Source: Capillidium heterosporum (taxonomy: Eukaryota > Entomophthoromycota > Entomophthoromycetes > Entomophthorales > Capillidiaceae). From it: a DNA stretch of 64,000 nucleotides. Position 1 is the stretch's first letter. Each line of letters starts with the position of its first letter. Of this stretch, positions 45,588 through 56,329 are shown one piece after another. Below the pieces are notes generated by a model that saw only the letters and a program-made list of their open reading frames with translations, did no database searches and was not told where the DNA came from. The stretch is taken from positions 682,001 through 746,000 of the forward strand of contig WBMQ01000010.1 in assembly GCA_016630905.1 (NCBI GenBank), written 5' to 3'. The position numbers and the translations under genes were made by a program.

Positions 45588-48500
45588 TCAATTGTTATCT
45601 CTCTCACTATTACTCATAGGGAAATTAGGTAGGACCATTGGTTGTAACTCCAGGTCCAAGGTGCTTTGACGCGGTTGTCGAGCTTTGACCAAATTCGGTA
45701 TAGTTCTAGGTGGAGACGATCGAATAGGACTGGTAGTAGGGCTGGTAGACAGATTGTTGGTGGTCGAGCTGGTACCCATATTAGAAACTGCTGGCAACAT
45801 ACCATTCCTTTTCAACTCATCTTTTAACTTCAATTGGATTTGGTCGGGTAAACCGGTCTCGACAATGACGCTAGGTTTTGATATGTTGGCCGACGTCTCT
45901 AAGGCATTACTTCCCGTCTCATGTCCATTTAAGCTATTGGAACTGTCAAAGCTGGTGTCGACCGATAAATTGTCATGCAGTTGGGATTGAGGTAGGTAAC
46001 AATTGTAGTCTATACCATAGGGATTGGAGGAGGTCGTGCTCAAGCGGTTGGGCTCAACTTCGTTGGGGAGTTTGGATACCTGCTCCTCCTCAGATTGAGG
46101 TATCGGTTGGTGGATGCTAGGTTCGTTGCTGGAAACGCCACTACCGTCCTTTAGGTCTATGTTGGACTTCTCTAGATCTTCGATGCTGATGTGCTGTAGA
46201 GGTTCGTTGGGCATATCTGATCGCAAAAAGATATTGGGGTCACTGTGGCTCTCCAGGCTTGTCATGATGAATAGGGAGGCGAAGGGGAACGTTGATCCGT
46301 TTTTACCGTATACAGGTACGTGTCGGTAACCTAGACTTATAGTTAATACTTATATTATATAAAAATAAGCTACCTGGCTTGAGATCTGTCAATTTAATCG
46401 TATAGGACCCTATAATGTCGTTGGTAGTCCGTTTGTTGAACTCGTGGATCTTGAACCTTAGGTAAGTATGCTCTAAATTGGAAAACATAAACAAAGAATG
46501 CATGGACCAACTGGGGTTGAAACCGTTGTTTTCGACAACCTCCGACTTTTGCGACTTGCGTACAACTACGTGGGTTAAATCGTTGAAGGCGGCTGTTGAA
46601 GTCACCAACTCCTCTCTTAAAGAGCATACTCCAGTTTTAGCTTCTAAATTGGGCTCTGTACCAGCGTTATATTTAGTTCCAAACTCCATAGTGATGACTT
46701 GCACTTCGATGAAGGGATCAATAACCTCGCCAGTTGACTCATCACGAGGTTTGGGTAAATTCTGAGCTGAGATAACCTATACAAAGTCAGGAAATAGTAT
46801 ACGCTGAACGAACTTACTCTAACGTGTAGGAGGTGCTTTGTAGGACTAGGTGCTGGTAACCTAGCTAGTGGGTTACGCATGTACTCTGGTTTCAGCACAT
46901 ACCCCAGGCCTCGATTCTGCCTGAAGAAACTGCTGTTCAACTCCATCCCCAAATCTATTTTTATAACCAGGTAAAAATTAATTTCTATCACAAATAAAGC
47001 TTTACCGTAGGTCTGGAAGTTCATCGCCACTAGATGGAATCCAGCAAACCAGTAGGCCAACGGGTTATAGTTTGAACTATCAACTCGGATCCCACCAGGA
47101 TAGGTCCTGGAGAGACACCGTTGGTTGTGTAAGATGTAATCCCGAACCGCCAGCTTGAGATTGGGGCTGGCCTTGAGTGCATTATTTACCCCAGTCTCCG
47201 AGAAGGAAGCCATCTGGTAGTATTTCATGTTGGTAGTAGCATGGGCGTAGTTGACATACTTGCCGGTCTGGCAGTAGGGGGTGATATCGGATAACATCTT
47301 CGATATCTTGGTGTTGACTTTCTGATCTTTGTCACTTTCCGACTCATCTATCAAAAATTCAACAAATTTGAAAGTATAAAAAACTACCTTCAGCTGAGGC
47401 TGCTTCGTCGTATATAGGAGTGATGTTCAAGTTGACCGGCTCGTTAGGACCCGGCTTCAACTCCGAAATGCTGGCATTACCATTGGGACTGCCGGCTATG
47501 GTCGATTGTTTACCGCTGACTGTCAACGCTTTTCCCTAAAATAAATTAAGGTCTATTTTTATATCAAAAAGAAAGTTACCTTTAGTATGATTCGATTCAG
47601 CATACTTTGGGGTGAGGGTAGTCGCATATTAGACATATCTTCACTATCCACCTCTAACCGCTCAGTGATCAATATATCCCCCAGAATAGCTTTGAGATGT
47701 AAGGCCATTGTATCTTGCTGAGCTACTGAACAGTGCACTTCCAAAGATAGGATGACGGGGTAAGGGGAAGCCTTGAAGGCGTACTCCTTGATAGTCTCGA
47801 TCACATCTTTGAACAAAATCTTGGAGGTCAAGGTATGTCCGTGGTAGATGATGGGCTCCCCTTTAGGCCCATCCCAACAGTCCACTATGATTTCCTTGGA
47901 TTAGAACTTTGCTATTATATATAAGGCTTACATTCAACACATCTGCATCCACTCAGTAACGCCTTTTTGTATTCGGTAGTTGAAGATGAACTCATCAGTT
48001 GATCTCCGGTCAGATACCTTTATTGAACATAAATACCTACTTAATACAAAAACTATAGTTACGTGTTGTGACTTGAATTGATCCAGTAGTGACTTAATGG
48101 TTGGTCCATATCCTGTAACGGCAAGCTTTCAATGGGACGTAACGGGTTATTGTCCTCCGAACACAAGTACAAGATAAACTGCTCTTTGGAAATACCAGGG
48201 AAGGGGGTCTGTTGAGAGTACCTCTCAAAGATACTTTGAGTTTCTTCAGATGAAAAGGCTTCCTAATTTATCAAAAAACTTTAAGAAAACAAAATAGAGC
48301 AAAGATTACTCACCCCTTGAGTCTCCTTCAAAAAGTTGAAGAACTCTTTCTCAGTCAGAACCAAGTCGGGATAGATCTTGGTCAAAGAGCTAAACAACTT
48401 TTGGATTTCCGGTCGTGTCTGCAGCATGTAGTACATCCGCTTGGTTGCATTAAAGTCCAGGTAACCCAAATTGTTGGTATCGGCCCTCTATTTTCAAAAT

Positions 48501-49106
48501 AAACATCAAAATTTAAAAAAACCAAATTACCTTGAACAGCACCTTGATATCCTGGTCGGAGCACTCAATATTAATCAAATTCATAAAGATCTTAAACTCC
48601 TTCAAATCCAACTTTCCATCCTTGTTTTTATCGATGACGGCCCAATGCTGTCGCAACCAAGCTCCCAACTTGACATCAAAGTTATCTTTGACTATGTTGC
48701 GTTCCTCATCTTCTAAAGGTCCCGAGATGGCTGAACTCGTCAAACTTTTGATAGTCTGGTACCAAGTTTCAGCCTGGTCCCGGTGGAAGGCGATTAAACT
48801 CAATTGTTTATCTTCGTTTTTGTGGGTATAACTTATAGTTAGGTGTAGGTCAACATTGTTGCGCACTTGGTTGGTAGATTTGTTGTTAAGGTTGGCTGCT
48901 TCGACTCCTACTTTGATATCAGTTATCCAGTCCAACTGGATAACTCCCAGCTTCTTGGAGTTCCAGCAGATGCGTTGCAGATCGGGGTCGTACTTGAAGG
49001 TTCTCGTATTGGAGCTGGACTTCTTGTGATTGAGTTTGAGGAAGTCGGTCCCATTCACCATACTCTTGGGTATAGCTACCCCCACCTGGACCGTGTTTCT
49101 AAGCAT
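45588..49106 (-). CDS. Phosphoinositide-specific phospholipase C (delta-like)
   Basis: Ten exons, highest coordinate first: 49106-48531, 48487-48314, 48262-48063, 48017-47932, 47884-47580, 47535-47388, 47347-47006, 46954-46818, 46776-46374 and 46330-45588. They give about 1037 residues with all phases consistent. Domains in order are a PH-like region (residues about 1-130), an EF-hand with [13 protein letters not shown], the X box (SSHNTYLTGDQ with catalytic His, then RCVELDCWDGP and [10 protein letters not shown] with the second His), a linker, the Y box ([14 protein letters not shown].., [24 protein letters not shown]) and a C2 domain ([13 protein letters not shown]..). The Ser/Pro/Asn-rich tail is about 200 residues. 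The enzyme hydrolyses PtdIns(4,5)P2 to inositol trisphosphate and diacylglycerol in a calcium-dependent way. The 5' end is uncertain: ATG 49106 is used, but ATGGATAATTTAGA followed by GTAAGT near 49257 could be an extra first exon. Confidence 0.93.
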
Positions 49107-49257
49107 TTGTGCAGTTTAGTTCAAAAGTCCTACCAGTATGTAATTCTAGGGTAAAAGTGGGTCTATCTGGAATAGGCTTTATAGACTTTAGTTCCTTTCG
49201 GAAGTTTGTACTTACTCTAAATTATCCATTCGATTTATTTTGATGTTCCTATTCAAA

Positions 49258-50030
49258 AAACCTTTGGATGGACTTATTCACGCTGTTTGAATAGGGCTAT
49301 CGCATGAACTGGGAAATCTGTGACGTGATTCTTGTCGAATTATTTAGCGTTATTTATAGTGTGAGTTGGAGGTGCGGCTTATTTGGAAATGTATTGGATA
49401 TAGGGGCAATAAAGGAAAGGTAAAATATATAGGCATCTATATGAATCCCGGTTACTATACACCTTTCAAGATGAAGTTCACTAACCTAGTTTCGAATTTC
49501 TGTAGAGTTGAAAGGTATATTGGCAACCATCAGTAACATGTATTGTTTTGAATAAATATATTTCCTTTTCAAGCTATGCATGTATTGGAGCCTGTTTTAT
49601 AAATTCCCTTTTATAGGTAAATTTGGAGTCTTGGAAATGATATTGAATTATACTGAAACATTTATAAAATCTCAAGGGCAATTTCATGAACAAATACTAT
49701 ATTGATCGACTTTTATAACCATTTATTTTATCCTTTTCATATAGCAGTCTTAAATACTATATTAAATTGATATCTATTACGAACATATACTTCCAGTAAA
49801 TTGATATTAGAAAGAATGACCGGTATAATATGTCTACATCCAATATTTGTTTCAAAAGCTCTAAAAGCCATCATGGCAGGTGATATATATACTAAGAGAC
49901 CGAGTATATACAGCAATAAAATACACCTGTAAAAACACAAAAATACTATAAACTATATACAAACCAAAACTGTATTTATCCAATTCAATTTCAGTCAACT
50001 GATAAGGATAAAAATTTTAATAAAAAGCAC
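49258..50030. other. Intergenic, no gene seen
   Basis: Spacer between the PLC 5' end and the 3' end of the Gly-rich gene. I see nothing supportable in it. Confidence 0.5.
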
Positions 50031-51054
50031 TTAGTTGGGTTTAGAGCCGTAGAACGTGTTGTCTTCTTCATGGGACTGCTGGTTACCTCCGTAACCGCCC
50101 TGGGACTGTGGTTTACTACCACCGTAGCCACCCTGATTTCCACCGTAACCACCTTGGTTGCCACCATATCCTCCTTGATTACCTCCCTGGTTTCCGCCAT
50201 AACCACCTTGGTTGCCACCGTAGCCACCCTGTGAGCCATGGCTACCTCCTTGATTACCACCGTATCCTCCTTGGTTATTTCCTTGATTAGTTCCCTGATT
50301 ACCACCGTAACCCCCTTGGTTGCCTCCTTGATTTCCACCTTGGTTACCACCATAGCCACCCTGATTACCTCCTTGGTTACCGCCGTAACCTCCTTGCGAA
50401 CCTTGGTTGTTGTTACTTCCGTACCCACCTTGGGAACCCTGATTGTTACTTCCTCCACTGTTAGGCTTCGATCCGTAGAAGGTGCTATCCTCTTGCTCCT
50501 GTTGATTACCTCCGTAGCCACCTTGGTTATTGTTGGGTTTGGAACCGTAGGACCCACCACTCTGGTTGCCACCGTAACCACCTTGTGAACCTTGATTGCT
50601 ACCTCCATACCCACCTTGCGAGCCTTGGTTACCACCACTTCCGTAGCTACCTTGCTCACCACCTTGAGCTCCACCAAACTGACCAGCTGCCATAGCGGCT
50701 ACTGATGCCAGCATACTCGTCTTATCACCTTGGTTGGCATTACTCGAACTCAACATCTTGAGAGCCTGTCCCATGGCCATACCGACAAACTCCTGCTTAC
50801 CAGCACCCTGGCTACCACCACCGCCCATAACTTGGGACAATATACTGGAGGCAAAGTCTGAATTTCCACCACCTTTGACTGCCGCTGGAGGCACCACCGC
50901 CACCACTCAACATCTTGAAGGCATCACTTATCAAGCCACGGTCCTGGGCCGACGCTTCACCATCCAGCTGGTTTTGGGCGTGCTGCTGGATCTTCTCTTG
51001 GTTTAAGTTGTTTGAATTGAAGTTGAATCCCCCAGTGAAGTTGTTGTTACTCAT
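50031..51054 (-). CDS. Gly/Gln/Asn-rich low-complexity protein (DUF7721-like N-terminus)
   Basis: ATG 51054 opens into MSNNNFTGGFNFNSNNLNQ, then QHAQNQLDGEASAQDRGLISDAFKML and, further on, KQEFVGMAMGQALKMLSSSN. This helical region is reminiscent of fungal DUF7721-type proteins (tentative). About 200 residues follow, made of GGYGGNQ-like repeats interrupted by copies of an FYGSKPN motif, which also forms the C-terminus. The two open frames are offset by +1 near 50860-50905. The simplest repair is a 46-nt intron (50903-50858, donor GTGGCG, acceptor ATTCAG) that yields 325 residues. A shorter intron or a genuine +1 slip in the Gly-rich stretch is also possible. The composition is prion- or RNA-granule-like, so condensate formation or a structural role is a reasonable guess, not shown. 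Confidence 0.7.
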
Positions 51055-51434
51055 TTTTCTTGGTTCAATTTTTCTGTTTGTTGGAAAACGTTTGTTTTCA
51101 AGCTTTATCAAGCTTTATAGGTCTATCAGCAAAGTTTCATAGGCAGTTACATCAGATCTAACCAATAAAATTCTAAATGACGTACTTTAAATAAGCCGCC
51201 CTCCAAACTGAAGATTTGGTAATTTTGCCTTGATGTTTCAAACCAAACTTTGAAATTTGGCCGAAGTTTAATTGACGCTAAGTGGTTAATTGCAATCGGG
51301 AATTAGACAGCTGAGCCAATAGATAGTTTTCAAGAACCTGAATCAGTTTGGGGAAATCCTCAGAAATTTTTATTATGGGTGTCAAGATCAAGGTTTAGGG
51401 TTCCTTGTAAAGCTAAGCTAGTTCGGACGATGAA
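51055..51434. other. Upstream region of the Gly-rich gene
   Basis: About 380 nt upstream of the ATG at 51054, leading to the inverted repeat at 51435. It must hold the promoter of this minus-strand gene. I see no clear TATA box. Confidence 0.45.
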
Positions 51435-51588
51435 CTACATCCGTTCGGATTTAATCTTCAACTTGGGATGAATATTGTCTGAGGTATGCTGTAACTTAAA
51501 TCCGGACGGAGGCAGTATATTGAATAACCCCTTTCATAGATCTCATCAATTTCATCCCAAGCTGAAAATTCGATCCGAACGGATGTAG
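51435..51588. repeat. Inverted repeat, 38-nt arms, 78-nt loop
   Basis: Arms 51435-51472 and 51551-51588 are reverse complements at about 33-34 of 38 positions. The outer 16 bp (CTACATCCGTTCGGAT) and an inner run (CTTGGGATGAA) match perfectly. The loop contains a further AATCCGGACGGA that echoes the arm. Confidence 0.85.
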
Positions 51589-52059
51589 GACTGTTGTTTC
51601 AAGCATTCCAGGTAGCAACTTGACGGACTTTGGTGTAAAAATTGAATAATGTACCCACAAATTGACCTAAGTTGGAATTTTGATGGGATGGTCAGTGGAC
51701 TTTGATACTTATATCAATGTTACGTATCATAATACAGTCTTCAATTGATCTAAAAATTGTAGATGTCGATATATATTTGTAATATTATATTTTAATCTCG
51801 ATATATATCAAGTAGATTATTCCATTATGATAGGCACTTGTAAATTTATAATTATAAATTATCTAGGTATTGAAATCCAAGAAATCTCAATGCAATTTCA
51901 TCAAAGCCCATACATCACCTTCCTAAAGTCTTGATGTCTCCTACTGGAAGGTAAAAGCCAACCCATTTACTTTGTTTATCTACTTTGATTACCCTATAAT
52001 ACTTTGAAAACTTATTTTAGTTAGCTGATAAAACCCTATCACCACTTTGATCTGCTATT
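51589..52059. other. Intergenic, no gene seen
   Basis: AT-rich. I see nothing supportable in it. Confidence 0.5.
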
Positions 52060-52129
52060 GGACTTGAATCACGAGGAGCTGAGAGAAGGAAAGCGATGAT
52101 TTTCTGTTGAATCGATTGTATTCTATTCG

Positions 52130-52529
52130 TAGAAGTAAATGGGAAAAGATACGTCAACTTTACTGATTTAGACATCAAAGACAACCTATTTACCTTTTCA
52201 GTTGACAGGAATCCATACTACCGCATTCACATTATCAGTTACTCTACATCTCTTAGCAAAAAACTCAGATATTTAATCAAAGGTTAAGGATGAAGTTATA
52301 GAGGCTATTTATTGCAGCGGTACTTGAATGATATGAAAATGAAACTTTGACTTTACAGGATGTAAATAGATGCTATATCAATATCACTATAAAGGAGAGG
52401 GTGTGGCTTTGTTCATTGATAGCTAAACTACCCATCTCAATAGCCGATATCAATGTAAACATCAATGACTACGATATGCCTAGAGGTACTGATTATAATT
52501 TGTATATATCTTTGAGGAATGAGTTTTAG
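52130..52529 (+). pseudogene. Possible decayed small secreted protein gene
   Basis: Two coherent stretches occur in tandem. VNGKRYVNFTDLDIKDNLF.. ends at TAA near 52286. Then a signal-peptide-like MKL-stop-RLFIAAVLE-stop runs into an open frame (NETLTLQDVNRCYINITIK.., ADINVNINDYDMPRG) to 52529. In-frame TAG and TGA near its start argue against function. No family is recognised. It may be two partial copies of one gene. Confidence 0.3.
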
Positions 52530-55500
52530 AAACTTTTAATCTCGGTAGGCTTTTGGTGATGGCGGTAGTTACTGTTTGATAGGAGGGTGCGCCTAGGTCT
52601 AGTTTATAATTTTTAACGTTAGAGTAAAAGATGGTACTGGCTGCAATTTTAGGAAGATACAATTTGAAGAGCTTCAAATTTAAGTTTGGTCAACATGACC
52701 TCTCCTCCCTTTTCGGTTTACTTTATCATTTGACTTTCCAGTTCGAAAAGGTTAGCAGGCTCTTATACTATTGAAAGCAAACGATATGGTGGTTGTCAAG
52801 TTTTTAGGTTAACTTATGGTTTGGATATAGATGCTTTACATTTTGGTGAAATATATTTGTTAGTTCTTTATCGGTGGATAAAATACAAAGATGAGTAACA
52901 TTCCAACCCGATACTGGAAATGGTAACACTTGTTTATAGAATTGAATTAGCTGTAGTAAATTACACTAAACAATGTATTGCAGTAAGTATAATATATATC
53001 AATACTAAAAGTAGGTTAAGTTAACTACAAGCTGTCTTCTAATATAATATAATGTTTGTAAGTAGGCTCTACTGTCGCACTGCCATCTCATATTATCATC
53101 AAAATTCAACTGGAATTGAGCTTTTCATACTATAACTATTCTAACACTTACATAAAAGATAGATGTTGAAGTTTTGATAACAGTTTAAGCATCCTATGTA
53201 ACTAAACTAACCTTATCTATTAGCTAGCTAGTTATCAAAACTAAATAGAATGTTTAGGATTGGTTTAATTAAAATTTGATAAAATCGATATTCTAGTTTG
53301 GCAAAGTTTTCTTATAATTTTGGAGGATGTATAGGTAATATACCTGTCATTGTATTTATTATAGCTAGTTCGTACATTTAATGTATATAACCTTTTATTA
53401 GAATACCATTTCCGAATACATATTAATTAAATGAGACCAATACCAAAAGTTGACATACGACGTCGGCTTTTAGTATCAACTATTTAACTACATGGAAGTT
53501 ACTACCTACTGATATAGCAACAGGTTGAACTTGTGGAATTTAGATCGAAGTACACATCATTTAGTTCACTATTTCAATATATAATGTGAACGCTGTAGCT
53601 CCACATGATGTCAACTTTTTGAAACTCAGTTGGGCAAAAGTAACCTTTATATTTAGTAACAAAGTTCTATGACTCTGTATAGAAGATATAGAATATAAGT
53701 ATATCCATCTTTTAAAAATAGCTTTATTTGTTTCATTGTAAACTGTAGAAAGTAACGAAGGGCACTAGTCTTTAGATGTTGGATTGTAAAATAAATATAA
53801 TTTTTTTACCAAAATGACTTTTTATTGGCATATATAATATATTCTAATGATCTCTTTGATGAATATATTTATCCACTAAAGCTAGTTAAACTAATCGGAT
53901 TGTCACTTAAAAACCTTTTCCATCAAAGATGCATTGAAAGTTTAACTACTTGGATTTTGAAATCATTTTTACTGATCTATATAAAAGTTCGTAGTAGCTG
54001 TAAATGGCCAATATAACTTGAAGTGGCCTATAGTTTCAAAGTGTCCAGATTTGAAATAGTGGTATTCATAAAACAAAAGCTTTAAACTCCTACCGCTTAT
54101 CTGGATATTTGAAATACTGCCCCATAATAAACATCTAGGTAAACCGATAGAGAAGATCGAAGGGCAAGTATATTTTTTAAATTTTAATTTGGGTGAGGCT
54201 TTGAGTTAAGCCTACTTTATAGTCATTACTCGGGACGCTATTTATCTAGCTGCATCGTTGACTTAAAACTATTTAAGTTTAGTGGACTTGATTGAGATGT
54301 ACTGATAGGACTCTAAGCTTAAGGCTCTAATATATAAAGGAACGTAATCAAATTAACCGCAGGTTCCTGGTTGAAAGCTACCTATAAAGCTTTCGATGCT
54401 CTATTTCGAATTTGGTAAAGATTTGATTGGAAAGCTTAGTTTGAATTGAAATCGATCCAACTGAATTGATTGAAATGACCCATAGATATAGTTATTTTTC
54501 TAACTCTAATCTAGCCTGTAATGACCATCCAACTTTAGGAACAATTGATCCAAAACGCCTACTTTAAATGGCTCGAGTTTTATATCAACAGCTGGAAGCA
54601 TTTTTTAACATCAAGTACCACTATTATTTTAAATCGAGTTTTTGTCCTTCTATTTGGCTTTAAACTTATATATTCGTGCAAGCGAGACAGCTACCTAGAT
54701 TTAGCTACAGGAATGATAGAGTTTACGACGCTAATTCGAGTTCAAGCTTCCGCTTCAAGTAAGTGATATATACTTGCAAAGATGCATACTTACAACTCAC
54801 TGATATATTGATAACAATAAACTCAACCTTAACATACGATACATCCTTTAAAGTAGTGATAAGTACGATAGATCCTTGAACAGTTGGAATAATACCATTA
54901 AATGCTGCCTGCAAGCCACTTTTATGCATATAGGGTACAGCATCAAAACTAGAGAACTCTTGATGCAACTTATTTAAAATTATTTTAAGTATACTGGATA
55001 TTTATACTCATCTGTTACCATTGGCATAACTACTCTTCCTACAAACTTTACAAATAGCCTTTTGCATTTGAATTCTAAATCGTACTATATCAACTACACA
55101 AAATGGCTGAAAGATTCAAGTAGCAACACTTATCTTTTAGCCTTGCATTCTATCAATCATCCTATCTTTGTTAAAAATACCATCCCTCTATAATGAGCAC
55201 ATTTATCAAAACTACAAGGCCTTTAAAATGGAAGATCATTGTGTTATAGTGTACAAACTTATGGAGTATTACCTAAACTAGCAATAGAAAATTGTCAATT
55301 TCCAGTTCCTCGTCCTTGGAACTCCCATTCAAAATCTATAAGGCTATTTACTAGGAAAGGGAAATTAAGAATTACCATGTATCTGCTACTTACATCGATA
55401 TAATTTACTTACCTATCCAATACTTTAGTCGTGGAATAAGTAAAATAAGGATTGATATGCCTTTTATTTTTACTAAACTTCTCTCATTGAAATTAGTAAA

Positions 55501-56329
55501 ATACTTGACTTTGAAATTTGTAAGGTCTATTTACTAGGAAAGCCCCGCCAGTCGAAATTTACAAAAGTACACCAGTATAGCCCAATGGAGGAAGTAGGTT
55601 AAAATGACCTACACCGATACAACGATACTTATTTGGAATTTTTCTACTTATTTAATTTTTAAGTGGACATGTACATTTACATTCGGGATATCACTTTAAG
55701 GAAATCTTAGTACTCAATTATTAATAGATTCGCTAAATCCCTGAATACTTTTTTACCAATATATTAGGCTACTCCTTGAAGTATTTATTGTGAAATGGTG
55801 ACTACTTTCATCCACCGTTACTATAAACTATTCTAAAGCGATAGAAACTACTAAATTTAAGCGTAAATGGATTGTAGAGGGGGCAGTTTCTCGAACTTCA
55901 CCTTACTGGTAATGGTAGACATAGTAGATAATATAAAGTTGGTGGATATAGGGAACATCTTCGAAGATAGTAATACCGCACATTATGTAAGTTGGGGAAA
56001 GATGTTTGAACTTTATACGGGCTTTAATGTGTTTTTCTAATATAGGAACTTGTTTTCTAACTTTATAGAAGCTCACCTTATAAGGAAATTTTCGAAGGAT
56101 AGGATTGCTGTTACCGAACATTCCTCTTCAATTATGAGATTTGAAGTCTATTGTGTTTATATTTAAAACTTCAGGAACCTTTTTACTAAATAGTGCAAAA
56201 GCTACCTTCAAAGGTGGTAAGGAGGTGTCTGCAATTGATTTTGAAATGTAGAAACTTTAAACTCCGAATTTGAACCCAATTTTCAACTAGTTTTGAAAGA
56301 GCTCTTATACGTGTTTTCCCAAGCTGGAT
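52530..56329. other. Long AT-rich region, no clear gene
   Basis: About 3.8 kb. Frames at 53825-54016 (+), 54545-54766 (+), 54723-54968 (-) and 55903-56121 (-) are the longest. The 54968-54723 frame (KSGLQAAFNGIIPTVQGSIVLI..) reads rather protein-like and is followed by a GTGAGT, so a small or decayed gene is possible. I would not annotate any of them firmly. Confidence 0.4.

Noticed and set aside
47885-47940. Broken X box in the PLC gene
   Set aside because: Splicing to the TAG just before TGGAC gives RCVELDCWDG, the standard family sequence.
45614-51142. Plus-strand and alternate-frame ORFs over the trypsin, PLC and Gly-rich genes
   Set aside because: They are shadows of the minus-strand genes, created by codon bias and repeat composition (for example Val/Thr-rich and Tyr/His-rich readings of the GGYGGNQ tract).
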